Position numbers and translations under genes: made by a program. Shown here one piece after another: positions 8,547-17,375 of a stretch of DNA of 64,000 nt. This DNA comes from Sphingobacteriales bacterium (GTDB taxonomy: Bacteria; Bacteroidota; Bacteroidia; Chitinophagales; Chitinophagaceae), in NCBI GenBank assembly GCA_027484425.1, contig JAIXSZ010000027.1, positions 1-64,000 of the forward strand. The letters are read 5' to 3'. The notes beneath the pieces are model-generated. The model saw nothing but the letters and a program-made list of their open reading frames with translations. It was not told where the DNA came from and ran no database searches. Positions within the stretch are counted from its first letter, which is position 1; every line of letters begins with the position of its first letter.

Positions 8547-8992
8547 AAGTTTTGATTGTCTACAGTAGCTTTCAGGGAAATAATGCCTAGCACTAACGGC
8601 ATGGAACTGGTGCAAACTTAAAAAATATGTGGTAAGTATTACAAAGTTGATGGTAAGAGGGCATGGGTTGTAAACTTTATATGCGGTTACACGGACAGGC
8701 GGGTACTTGTGGGTAGGAGCTAATGAAAATAGGGTGTATAAATGCTATGGAAAGTATTTTTAGAGGTTTGTAAGGGATTGATTCACGAATCATAAATCGT
8801 GAATGATGTTTTATTTCTGTGTAATGATTGATTTCATTTGCAAGATTAAGGACCAGAGCCCCTCACTGCCCTGAACGTAGAAGAGATGCGACGCAAGCGG
8901 CGATGCTAGGAGTGCATAAGCTGGTGACCCACCAAAATAAATGAGGCTGTGAAATGTGTAGGTATAAGTGCTGATGTAGTATAATGTAGGTG
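8547..8992. other. Intergenic stretch without a supported gene
   Basis: About 450 bp with stop codons in most frames. The only structure seen is an inverted repeat ATTCACGA (8781-8788) against TCGTGAAT (8797-8804) with an 8-base loop, without a T-run. The minus-strand frame across 8811-9080 has no recognisable features. Confidence 0.4.
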
Positions 8993-9901
8993 CTACTGAT
9001 AGGTTTTGAGAATTTTGCTGAGGGTGTCGGTGGCTATGGCAGCGCCACGGTAGTTGAGGTGGTCCATGTCGAGATAGCAAGAGTCGGGGAATTGCAAATC
9101 TCTTAGGTCGATAAAGGGAATTTTAGGATAGTTACTGGCGAGGAAGGACTGGAAGATTTTTTCATTTGGTTTGCGATACATTGTGTGCTCAGGCATACGA
9201 ATGAACAGGACCCGGATATTTTTTTGCTGGCAGAGTTGTACCATTTTTTGTAGGTAGTCTATCTGCCATTGGGAAGATGCCATGAGGTCTATTTTGTTGT
9301 TGATTCTGTTCTGAATACCGTCTTTGTTTACTTTGATATCTATAACATCTTTAAGGTAGTTGTACTTACCGATGTTGAGGTCGTAGATGGTAGCTGGGGT
9401 GGATGAAAAGAGGATTTTGTTGGTAACGGTAGATTTGATTTTGGGTATGGAAACGAGTCCTTTTATCACCTGATCGGGGGTTCTGCGGAGCAGGAAGGTG
9501 AAGTCTTCTACTTTCATTATTTGGAAGTAGTTTCTTATTTTTTCCTGGGTGTAGCCGTTTTTGTAAATGAATTCATTCTCCATGAACTTTTGAATATTGT
9601 GGCTACCGAGGCCTATCATAACGGTGTTGATTTGGGGATTGACACTGAGTATTTTGTTGAGTTTGCGGTAAGAGTGAATGTAGGCATCGGCTGGGTAAGA
9701 GAGATTGGCAAGATAGGCTATGTTAGAATCATTGATGCCGTCGGCGGTATGAGAGTCGCCAATGACAAGAGTGGTTTTGGTGGTGGGCAACTTATAAAGG
9801 TTGTTGTTGCTGAGTAGAATGCCTGTAAAAGTCAGGTACCCGCCATAGAGCGAGAACAGGATGAAAAAATACAGGAACAACCTGGAGTGAAAGTTTTTCA
9901 T
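8993..9901 (-). CDS. SGNH-fold hydrolase-like protein, partner of the MBOAT acyltransferase
   Basis: A 302-residue protein with one N-terminal membrane anchor (residues about 8-30) and an SGNH/GDSL hydrolase-like domain. Block I is visible as GDSHTA, a mid-motif as GLGSHN, and the C-terminal Asp/His pair as DMDHLNYRG. It starts 6 bp after the MBOAT stop, so the two are surely cotranscribed. In DltB/DltD, AlgI/AlgJ and PatA/PatB systems an MBOAT membrane protein passes an acyl group to such a periplasmic partner, which transfers it to a polysaccharide. By analogy this protein probably acylates an exported glycan. The target is not shown by the sequence. Confidence 0.75.
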   Translation of the reverse strand: MKNFHSRLFLYFFILFSLYGGYLTFTGILLSNNNLYKLPTTKTTLVIGDSHTADGINDSNIAYLANLSYPADAYIHSYRKLNKILSVNPQINTVMIGLGSHNIQKFMENEFIYKNGYTQEKIRNYFQIMKVEDFTFLLRRTPDQVIKGLVSIPKIKSTVTNKILFSSTPATIYDLNIGKYNYLKDVIDIKVNKDGIQNRINNKIDLMASSQWQIDYLQKMVQLCQQKNIRVLFIRMPEHTMYRKPNEKIFQSFLASNYPKIPFIDLRDLQFPDSCYLDMDHLNYRGAAIATDTLSKILKTYQ

Positions 9902-9907
9902 GAAAAA

Positions 9908-11326
9908 TTAGAATTGAAAATAGATAAAAGAACCCTGATTGTATACTGAGTATACGATGATGGTGGCACCGAGAGCTAGATACATAGCCCACCTAACGAA
10001 CCTGTTGCGGTAACAGAGAACAGACCGCTCTGAGTGTCGTTGTTGCCAGTCGATAAGGAGTGGAACAATGACGTAAATAATACCTAGCCTGCGCGTGGGC
10101 ATAGCAAATAAGTGGGTGAACATGTGAATGATATAATCTACCGCCATGCCAACATCGGGTGCGCGGAAGAAAATCCAGGCAAAAGACACGAGTATAAAAG
10201 TGCCTAACATCTGGAAAAACTCGGTGGCAGTGGGTAGGGAAGTGTGCTGAGCTACGACATCGGTAGCATATTTTCGGTTATTGTTGGTGAGGAGTAGCGG
10301 AACAAATAGCAGTGCATGTATGCCGCCCCAAACGATAAAAGTCCAGTTGGCACCATGCCAAAAGCCACTAACCAGGAAGATGATGAATGTGTTTCGAACA
10401 ACCTTGGGTTTGCTAACTCTGGCACCGCCGAGGGGAATGTAGAGGTAATCGCGAAACCAAGAGGATAAGGAAATGTGCCATCTGCGCCAGAATTCTGCAA
10501 TGTTTCGGGAGAAGTAGGGGTATTTGAAGTTGGATAGGAGTTCGAAACCAAAGAGTTTGGCGACACCAAGGGCAATGTTGGTGTAGCCGCAAAAGTCGCC
10601 ATATATCTGTATAGAAAAGTAAATGGCACCCAGTACTAATGTAGAGCCGGAGATGGACTTGTAATTTTGGAAGATATCGGTGACAGATACTGAGAGCGTA
10701 TCGGAGATAACGACCTTGAGGAAGTAGCCCCAAAGTATGAGCCTGAGCCCCTCTACTGCGCGGGTGTAAGAAAACTCTCGTTTTTTCTGTACTTGGGGTA
10801 ATAGATGCGAGGCGCGCTCGATGGGGCCAGCGACGAGTAGCGGGAAAAAGGATACAAAAACGGCGTATTCGATAAAGTTTTTGGTAGGGACAATTTTTTC
10901 GTTGTAGATGTCGAATACATAAGACATGCCGTGAAACGTATAAAAGGAGATACCTACCGGAAGGACAATATCGAGTATGTAGGGCTCTACATGAAAACCT
11001 ATGAGGGCTAAACTAGCTTGAGCGTTGGCGGCAAAGAAGTTGTAGTATTTGAAAAAACCTAGTACTATAAGATTGTTGAAGATGCTAAGCCAAAGGAATA
11101 GTTTTTTTCGATTTTTGGAGTTGTGGATGAGTAATCCAAAACCGTAATCGATGAGGGTAGATAATAATAAAAGAAAAAGGAAGCGCCAGTTCCAGAAACC
11201 ATAAAAGACATAACTGCAAGAGAGGATTAGAATGTTTTGGGCTGCAAGTTTTTTACTGAATACAAACCAGTAAAGGACGTAAACAATAATTAAGAACAAA
11301 ATGAATTCAAAAGAGTTGAATAACAT
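9908..11326 (-). CDS. MBOAT family O-acyltransferase (AlgI-like)
   Basis: A 472-residue polytopic protein of the membrane-bound O-acyltransferase family. Characteristic segments are PVGISFYTFHGMSYVFDIY, FFPLLVAGPIERA, YGDFCGYTNIALGVAKLFG, FWRRWHISLSSWFRDYLYI and the catalytic histidine in FWHGANWTF. I start at the ATG at 11326 (MLFNSFEFILFL); the longer frame adds 29 residues that would disturb the first helix. With the SGNH protein 6 bp downstream it forms a two-gene unit for O-acylation of an exported polysaccharide, most often acetylation. The acyl donor and substrate are inferred from the family. Confidence 0.9.
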   Translation of the reverse strand: MLFNSFEFILFLIIVYVLYWFVFSKKLAAQNILILSCSYVFYGFWNWRFLFLLLLSTLIDYGFGLLIHNSKNRKKLFLWLSIFNNLIVLGFFKYYNFFAANAQASLALIGFHVEPYILDIVLPVGISFYTFHGMSYVFDIYNEKIVPTKNFIEYAVFVSFFPLLVAGPIERASHLLPQVQKKREFSYTRAVEGLRLILWGYFLKVVISDTLSVSVTDIFQNYKSISGSTLVLGAIYFSIQIYGDFCGYTNIALGVAKLFGFELLSNFKYPYFSRNIAEFWRRWHISLSSWFRDYLYIPLGGARVSKPKVVRNTFIIFLVSGFWHGANWTFIVWGGIHALLFVPLLLTNNNRKYATDVVAQHTSLPTATEFFQMLGTFILVSFAWIFFRAPDVGMAVDYIIHMFTHLFAMPTRRLGIIYVIVPLLIDWQQRHSERSVLCYRNRFVRWAMYLALGATIIVYSVYNQGSFIYFQF

Positions 11327-11557
11327 GCATTTTTTTGTTGTAAAGAAACAAAATAATTCAATAATTGCAGATAGGCATAAGAATAAAGGACTAGGGGGGA
11401 GAGCGCCAAGCAAGGGGAAACAGGGTGATAAAAGGTGCTTGCTGGATAAAAAATATATTTGGCACTATGCCTGAAATGAATAGCTGATACTGTGAGTGGA
11501 CTTAAAAGGAAGCAATCAGTATTTCTGCATAATTTGCGCGAGAATATTATGGTAGTA

Positions 11558-12709
11558 ATGAAAAACATAACAGTAATGCAATGTGGCATAATATGTCTAC
11601 AGTTGAGCATGCTGCTATGTGTGTATGCTGCTAGTAGTGGACAAGAAGTAAAGGCGGGAAGGCCTGGGATGGGTGTGGAGCTGCAACTGCTGGGGGGTAG
11701 GGTGTTTAAACATGAGGCCAAGTTTACGCTGCCGATACCTGAGCTGACCAGTGGTGTGGATGTGAATCTGATATGGCATACCTATGGGAGGAAAGACTGG
11801 GAGCAACGCAGGCGCTACCCCAGAATAGGGATAGGTGTAACGGGGCTGCACTATGGCAATGATGCGGTGTATGGCAATCTGATAGGGATATACCCCAATC
11901 TGACACTGCCGCTAATAGCCAGCAATAGGACTGAATGGACGTTGAAAATAGGCAATGGTGTAGGATATGTGAATAGGGAGTATAGCCGCACAGCACCTGT
12001 GAATACAGTAAATGTGGCTATAGGTAGTAAAATAAATGACCTGATAGTGGTGAGTAGCAGCATAGGCTATAGGGTAAATGACCACTGGACGGTGAAGGCG
12101 GGTGGATTTGTGACGCATATATCGAACGGGTCTGTGAGGAAACCGAATCTGGGTGTGAATGTGGCCGGTGTGAATCTGGGAGTGGCTTACTACCCGGTAA
12201 CATCGCGGCCAGTGCGGACAGAAAGGAATTTGCCGGAGTTGCCAGCTAGATATCTGATACAGGTGAGGTATGGGATGTCGCTGGTGTCGAGCAACACAGC
12301 GGGAGGGCCGCTGTATCCGGTGTATATAGGCACAGGGTATGTGAGCAGGCGATGGAGGAGCCATAACAAAGTATTTGCGGGGGTAGATTACTCGTATCAT
12401 ACCAACATTAATGCGCACTTGCGTAATAATAATTTGGCGGTGGGGAGAGAGGCAAAAGAATCGTATAAGAGTGCTGTAGTGGTGGGCAATGAGTACCTGA
12501 TGGGAAGGGTGGGTATAATGCTACAAGCGGGTGTGTACCTAGAGCATAGCTATATGCGCAAGGAAGATGTGTACCAAAAGGTAACTGGTACGTATTACTG
12601 TATACAACGAGAACATGGGCCGCTGAAGGAACTATTTGTATATACATCGCTGAAAGCGCACCTAAATGTGGCGGAGATGGGCGAAATGGGCATAGGTGTG
12701 GGGCTGTGA
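11558..12709 (+). CDS. PagL-like lipid A deacylase / acyloxyacyl hydrolase family outer membrane protein
   Basis: About 383 residues: a signal peptide (MKNITVMQCGIICLQLSMLLCVYAASSG), then an outer membrane beta-barrel. The segment HISNGSVRKPN at residues about 187-197 matches the His-x-Ser-Asn-Gly motif of PagL, in which the His and Ser are catalytic and the substrate is the 3-O-linked acyl chain of lipid A. The acidic third residue expected about 14 positions after the His is not obvious (Asn there), so activity is uncertain. It is longer than typical PagL, with a second barrel-like half after residue 230. The start could also be the ATG at 11549. Confidence 0.6.
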   Translation: MKNITVMQCGIICLQLSMLLCVYAASSGQEVKAGRPGMGVELQLLGGRVFKHEAKFTLPIPELTSGVDVNLIWHTYGRKDWEQRRRYPRIGIGVTGLHYGNDAVYGNLIGIYPNLTLPLIASNRTEWTLKIGNGVGYVNREYSRTAPVNTVNVAIGSKINDLIVVSSSIGYRVNDHWTVKAGGFVTHISNGSVRKPNLGVNVAGVNLGVAYYPVTSRPVRTERNLPELPARYLIQVRYGMSLVSSNTAGGPLYPVYIGTGYVSRRWRSHNKVFAGVDYSYHTNINAHLRNNNLAVGREAKESYKSAVVVGNEYLMGRVGIMLQAGVYLEHSYMRKEDVYQKVTGTYYCIQREHGPLKELFVYTSLKAHLNVAEMGEMGIGVGL

Positions 12710-12794
12710 TGATAGTGTGATGGTGAGAAGCGGTGGCGTGTGCGGTATAAATTGTTATTTTCGGGCCCTGAATAGAGATAAACTGTACTGAGTG

Positions 12795-14024
12795 ATGCAC
12801 CCCAGAAATCTGAGAATAGAAGAATATACTTACGAGTTGCCAGAGGAGCGAGTGGCTAGGTATCCGCTAGAGGATAGGGCGGCATCGAAACTGCTGCTAT
12901 ACGAGAAAGGTGAAATAGCAGAGGATACCTACAACAACATAGCACAACACATACCGGAGGGAAAACTGATGGTGTTTAACCAAGCGAAGGTGGTGCATGC
13001 AAGGCTATTGTTCAGAAAGGCGACAGGTAGCAGCATAGAGGTGTTTTGTCTGGAGCCGCATGATAAGTATGCTGATGTGCAAACGGCTATGCAGCAAAAA
13101 GGACAGGTGTTGTGGGAATGTATGGTGGGCGGTGCCGCCAAGTGGAAAGATGGCGTGACGCTGGAAATGACGCATCAGGACCCAGACTTTGTGCTGAGGG
13201 CTACAATAGCAGAGCGTAAGCAGGGGGCGTGTGTACTGCAACTAAGCTGGAGCGATGAGACACTGACCTTTGCAGAGGTGCTGCACTATGCTGGCAAGGT
13301 GCCACTGCCACCGTATATGAACCGTGCTGCCGAAACAAAAGATGAGACTACCTACCAAACAGTATATGCCAAAGATGAGGGTAGTGTGGCTGCACCTACA
13401 GCGGGGCTACACTTTACGGATGCTGTGCTGGAAAGACTGAAGGCAAAAGGAATAACTACCGACTTTGTGACGCTTCATGTGGGGGCGGGTACATTTATAC
13501 CCGTGAAAAGTGAAACCATGGACGGGCATAATATGCATTCTGAATGGATAGCTGTGACGGCTGAGACGCTGCAACTGCTGACGGATAATGTGGAGCAAGG
13601 CATAGTGGCGGTGGGGACAACATCGTGCAGGACACTGGAAAGCCTGTACTGGATGGGCAATAAACTGCTGAACAACGAAGCACTGCACCTAAATGAAATA
13701 GCGGTGCAACAATGGGAGCCCTATGGTGACGCACCTCAACACAGCACTACTGAGGCACTAAAGGCCCTGCAACAGTACATGCTGCAACACCAAATGAGTA
13801 AACTGACTACCCGTACACAAATAATAATAGCACCGGGATATAGGTGGAAGCTAGTGGAAGGGCTTGTGACAAACTTTCATCAGCCACAGTCGACCCTGCT
13901 GCTGCTGGTAGCTGCCCTGATAGGTGAGGACTGGCGAAGGGTGTATGACCATGCACTGACGAGCAATTACAGGTTTCTGAGTTACGGTGATGGTAGCTTG
14001 CTATGGGGGAATAAGGGGCAATGA
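12795..14024 (+). CDS. queA: tRNA preQ1(34) S-adenosylmethionine ribosyltransferase-isomerase
   Basis: A 409-residue QueA, which moves the ribosyl part of SAM onto preQ1 at the tRNA wobble position to make epoxyqueuosine. Family blocks are clear: YELPEERVARYPLEDR at the N-terminus, SVAAPTAGLHFT, TLHVGAGTFIPV, GTTSCRTLES and, near the end, TNFHQPQSTLLLLVAALIG and NYRFLSYGDGSLLW. The ATG at 12795 is used rather than the overlapping GTG at 12792. It is longer than the roughly 350-residue E. coli enzyme through an internal insertion. Another queuosine gene, queE, lies at 55.8-56.4 kb, not linked in an operon. Confidence 0.95.
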   Translation: MHPRNLRIEEYTYELPEERVARYPLEDRAASKLLLYEKGEIAEDTYNNIAQHIPEGKLMVFNQAKVVHARLLFRKATGSSIEVFCLEPHDKYADVQTAMQQKGQVLWECMVGGAAKWKDGVTLEMTHQDPDFVLRATIAERKQGACVLQLSWSDETLTFAEVLHYAGKVPLPPYMNRAAETKDETTYQTVYAKDEGSVAAPTAGLHFTDAVLERLKAKGITTDFVTLHVGAGTFIPVKSETMDGHNMHSEWIAVTAETLQLLTDNVEQGIVAVGTTSCRTLESLYWMGNKLLNNEALHLNEIAVQQWEPYGDAPQHSTTEALKALQQYMLQHQMSKLTTRTQIIIAPGYRWKLVEGLVTNFHQPQSTLLLLVAALIGEDWRRVYDHALTSNYRFLSYGDGSLLWGNKGQ

Positions 14025-14053
14025 TAAATACTTATGTATGTATCTATATACTA

Positions 14054-14079
14054 AGAGGGGTGCAGTGTGGCACCCCTCT
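14054..14079. terminator. Convergent hairpin terminator between queA and a T9SS protein
   Basis: Perfect 10-bp stem AGAGGGGTGC (14054-14063) / GCACCCCTCT (14070-14079) with a 6-base loop. It lies between two convergent stop codons. There is no T-run on either side, so it is a structural candidate only. Confidence 0.6.
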
Positions 14080-14102
14080 CAGCATGTATGGCAACAGCAA
14101 GG

Positions 14103-15638
14103 TTACTTGCTAATAAGAATTTTTTCGAAGAAGGTTTTGTCTTTGGTTACTACTTTGATGGTGTAGGTGCCTGCTGCGTAGTTGCTGAGATCGAAAGGTA
14201 TGCTAGTGGCATTGTAGGGGGCGGTTTGCTGTACTACTACTCTGCCCAAAACATCGGCTATGGTGACAACTGCATCTTGTAGCGGAGCGGAAGCATCTAT
14301 CCTGAAATGTCCGTTAGAAGGATTGGGGAAGACCCTGATGGAGCTAGTGGAGCTAGTGGCGATGGATACGGGCAAGCAATCTATTATGTTGATAGTGTAG
14401 GCTATGGATTGGGCGCCATTCATGGGGCAAGCATTGTCTACGTAAGTGACATAAAAGGTATGTAGGCCATGAGTAGCTGCTGAGCCTACCCAAGAGAGGG
14501 TACTAACTGGAGTGGGTGTACCATTGCCGGCGGTGGTGAAGGTGGCACCAGCAGGTAGGCTGCTTGGGGTGACGTATAGGGTGTCGGTGGCGTCGGCATC
14601 TGTGGCGGGTATTTGTACTGAGAAAGAACCTGCGGTGTCGCACACAACGAGGTTGACACTATCGAGCAAGGTGCAGCCCAATGGAGCCGTGTAACGACCA
14701 CGAGGTAGGTTGTTGGAGGTGCTATTGACGAGTATAGTTATCTCGCGCTGGAGGGAGCCTATGAGCACACCCGCACGATATTCTTTGATTTCGTAAACGG
14801 CTACGCTGCGCTGTGTGTAGTTGGGTGTGAAGGATAAATTCCCAGTAAAAGCATTGAAAGAAAATGAACCAGCAGCCACCTGAAATGGTGTAGTGGCGGC
14901 TATGGGTGTGCTGCCCCAAGCTGTGCCTGTGTAGGAGACAGAGCTACCAAAGGAAGAGCAGTTGCTGGTGCTATGAATAGCAGGAACGAGCGTATAAACA
15001 AGGCTATCGCCTTCGGCATCTATAGCTACAGGGTTGTAGGTTTGGGGGAGATTGATGGCGTAATAAGGTAATGGTATGACATTGAGCACAGGGTTGGTGT
15101 TGTGTCCTGTGCTGTTGTTGAGTGTAGCGTCCATTTGCATCATAGTGCTTCCTGCACCTACTATATTAGTGATAGCAGATGCCCTACCAGCAGAAGATGA
15201 GCCGTAAGTACCATTGAACACAAACCGCCAAGAAGTAGAGGTAGTGGGCAAGGTGTAAGTAGCACTATATCTGAAAAGTGTAATGCCAGGAATAGGAGAT
15301 GTGATTACAGCGCATTGTGAGCTGTCGCCAGGGCATAAAGGAGGTGTGACCTCTGTGCCAGATGATGGGGCCTCGATGGCTAGGGTAAGTGTGCTTACAT
15401 ATGTACTGCCATTGTAGATACATACAACGGGTAGGGCGGTGGGTAGTGATGCAAAGGCACCTGCACTGGCTGGACCACAATCGGCATAAAAGGACATAGA
15501 TATTTTGTAGGTAGTGCCAGAGACCCATGAGTAGGTGAGATCGGCACCTACAATATGAGAGGCAAACGAGCCTAATGACGGCAACAAAAAAAGTGTGCAA
15601 AAAAGCAAAGAACGGAGGGGGGTACGAAGGTGTAGCAT
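14103..15638 (-). CDS. Secreted T9SS sorting domain protein with SprB-like N-terminal domain
   Basis: A 511-residue exported protein. A signal peptide (MLHLRTPLRSLLFCTLFLLPSLGSFA) is followed by SHIVGADLTYSWVSGTTYKISMSFYADCG, an N-terminal module found in many Bacteroidetes surface proteins, including gliding-motility-associated ones. The middle is Ser/Thr-rich with Cys pairs (CPGDSSQC, CTLLDSVNLVVC). The last 80 residues (FPNPSNGHFRID ... AAGTYTIKVV) form a T9SS type A sorting domain, so it should be placed on the cell surface or released. No catalytic motif is seen. It is probably a structural or binding protein. Monocistronic and convergent with queA. Confidence 0.8.
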   Translation of the reverse strand: MLHLRTPLRSLLFCTLFLLPSLGSFASHIVGADLTYSWVSGTTYKISMSFYADCGPASAGAFASLPTALPVVCIYNGSTYVSTLTLAIEAPSSGTEVTPPLCPGDSSQCAVITSPIPGITLFRYSATYTLPTTSTSWRFVFNGTYGSSSAGRASAITNIVGAGSTMMQMDATLNNSTGHNTNPVLNVIPLPYYAINLPQTYNPVAIDAEGDSLVYTLVPAIHSTSNCSSFGSSVSYTGTAWGSTPIAATTPFQVAAGSFSFNAFTGNLSFTPNYTQRSVAVYEIKEYRAGVLIGSLQREITILVNSTSNNLPRGRYTAPLGCTLLDSVNLVVCDTAGSFSVQIPATDADATDTLYVTPSSLPAGATFTTAGNGTPTPVSTLSWVGSAATHGLHTFYVTYVDNACPMNGAQSIAYTINIIDCLPVSIATSSTSSIRVFPNPSNGHFRIDASAPLQDAVVTIADVLGRVVVQQTAPYNATSIPFDLSNYAAGTYTIKVVTKDKTFFEKILISK

Positions 15639-15853
15639 TTTGATTTGAGTTTTGGGTAAAAGTGAGAGAATAGATGAATTAACAAATAATTAAGCAATAA
15701 CTATGCCAACTTCTGTGATCAGTAAGGCATATCAAATTAAAGATTCGTTGGGTAGGAGTAAGTATATTATTTGCCTGCAATTAATAATGTGTGAGTGAAT
15801 ACTCCTAAATACAAGTGTATGTAGCATGTGATGGTGGATAAGCAAGATGCACA

Positions 15854-15888
15854 AAGGGCGGATATCTGTGTGAAAGATGCCCGCCCTT
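15854..15888 (-). terminator. Candidate terminator of the AAA+/VWA operon
   Basis: Stem AAGGGCGG (15854-15861) / CCGCCCTT (15881-15888), extended inward by ATCT/AGAT across a 2-base mismatch. It lies 25 bp beyond the stop of the AAA+ gene on the minus strand. No clear T-run follows. Confidence 0.55.
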
Positions 15889-15912
15889 AGTGTTGTAAAA
15901 TGTAAGTGATTC

Positions 15913-17373
15913 TTAGCTATTGCTGAGCAAAGAGTTGAATAAGTCTTTGAAGCTGATGCCGCTGGTTAGTTTGTTTTTGCTGAGTAGCGAATGCTCTGCA
16001 AGACCATGCAGGGCAAACTCCATCAATACATATTTGCTAACACCATCGGCATTTGGCTGGTACTTGTGTATGAGGTCTTCCAGACCCTCTACTGCGGAGA
16101 GGGAGTCGGTATACTCTTTGTTGTTTTCGTTGTCCATGATATCCAGAATATTGCTCTGGGCAAACCAATTGATGATGGAGATGTATTCTGAGTTTTCTTT
16201 TTTCTTTTTGAGTTTTGCAGGGTCGGGGAAGAATTCGAGAAAAGTATTGCGGATGGCCATACTGATGAGGTTGTGCGCCACTATTGCAGGTCCTTCCTGT
16301 TCGCCCTCGTACACTAGTTCTATTTTGCCATTGATAGCTGGTATAGCTGCATAGAGGTCTACGATACGGGCAAAGGAATAGGGTTGTTTGTTTTTGAGGA
16401 AGCGCAATTCGGCAGCACTTATCAGGCTTTCGTAGGCACTGATAGTGAGGCGGGCACTGACGCCGCTTTTAGCATCTACATATTCGCTTTTGCGAGCTTC
16501 AACGGCTATTTGCTCTACCAAAGTTTTCAGTATTTCTGGCACTACTATTTGTTGCTGTTGGTCGTTGAGTCTAGCCTGGCTTTGTGTGATTTGTTTTGAA
16601 AACTCTACAGACTTAGGATAGTGGGTTAATATCTGTGCACCTATCCTGTCTTTGAGCGGGGTAACGATATTGCCACGGTTGGTGTAATCTTCGGGATTGG
16701 CGGTGAATACAAACTGAATATCGAGTGGTATACGTAGGTTGAAGCCACGTATCTGCACATCGCCTTCCTGCAAAATATTGAATAGGGCTACCTGCAAGCG
16801 TGCTTGCAGATCGGGTAGCTCGTTGATAACAAAAATGAAACGGTTGCTGCGCGGTATAAGCCCGTAGTGTATTACTTCTTCGTCAGAAAAAGATAATTTG
16901 AGATTGGCAGCCTTGATGGGGTCGAGGTCGCCAATGAGGTCAGCAACACTCACATCGGGTGTGGCTAGTTTTTCAGCAAAACGCTCGTCTCTGTGTATCC
17001 AGCTAATGGGTGTAGTATCGCCATGTTTGGCTATTAGGTGCTTGGCATACTTAGATACTGGTTGCAAAGGGTCGTCATTGAGCGGGCTGCCGGCTATAAC
17101 GGGTATGTATTCATCTAGCAGATTAACGAGTTGGCGAGCCATTTTGGTTTTTGCCTGTCCTCTTAGCCCCAGAAACAAGATATTATGGCGGCTGAGTATG
17201 GCACGCTCTATCTCGGGAATTACGGTGTCTTCGTAGCCATAGATTCCTTCAAAAACAGGTTGTTCTGCCTGTAGTTTTTTTATGAGGTTTTCGCGTAGCT
17301 CGTCTTTGATGGTTATGAAGCGGTAGTTAGATTTTTTCAGTTCGCCCAGTGTACTGATATTCGGTTTTGCCAT
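15913..17373 (-). CDS. MoxR/ChlI-like AAA+ ATPase
   Basis: A 486-residue AAA+ protein like the magnesium-chelatase ChlI subunit and the MoxR group. The P-loop is GLRGQAKT at residues 69-76, with Ala before the Lys. The Walker B region reads FIFVINELPDL, so an Asn stands where the first acidic residue normally is. The sensor region is FVFTANPEDYTNRG and an Arg finger may lie in LKDRIGAQ. It begins 2 bp after the VWA gene stop. AAA+/VWA pairs of this kind act as chaperones that insert cofactors or remodel complexes; the client here is unknown. The frame is complete and its length fits the family. Confidence 0.85.
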   Translation of the reverse strand: MAKPNISTLGELKKSNYRFITIKDELRENLIKKLQAEQPVFEGIYGYEDTVIPEIERAILSRHNILFLGLRGQAKTKMARQLVNLLDEYIPVIAGSPLNDDPLQPVSKYAKHLIAKHGDTTPISWIHRDERFAEKLATPDVSVADLIGDLDPIKAANLKLSFSDEEVIHYGLIPRSNRFIFVINELPDLQARLQVALFNILQEGDVQIRGFNLRIPLDIQFVFTANPEDYTNRGNIVTPLKDRIGAQILTHYPKSVEFSKQITQSQARLNDQQQQIVVPEILKTLVEQIAVEARKSEYVDAKSGVSARLTISAYESLISAAELRFLKNKQPYSFARIVDLYAAIPAINGKIELVYEGEQEGPAIVAHNLISMAIRNTFLEFFPDPAKLKKKKENSEYISIINWFAQSNILDIMDNENNKEYTDSLSAVEGLEDLIHKYQPNADGVSKYVLMEFALHGLAEHSLLSKNKLTSGISFKDLFNSLLSNS

Positions 17374-17375
17374 GA

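Noticed and set aside
8811-9080. 89-codon minus-strand frame
   Set aside because: It overlaps the SGNH gene end and has a random composition.
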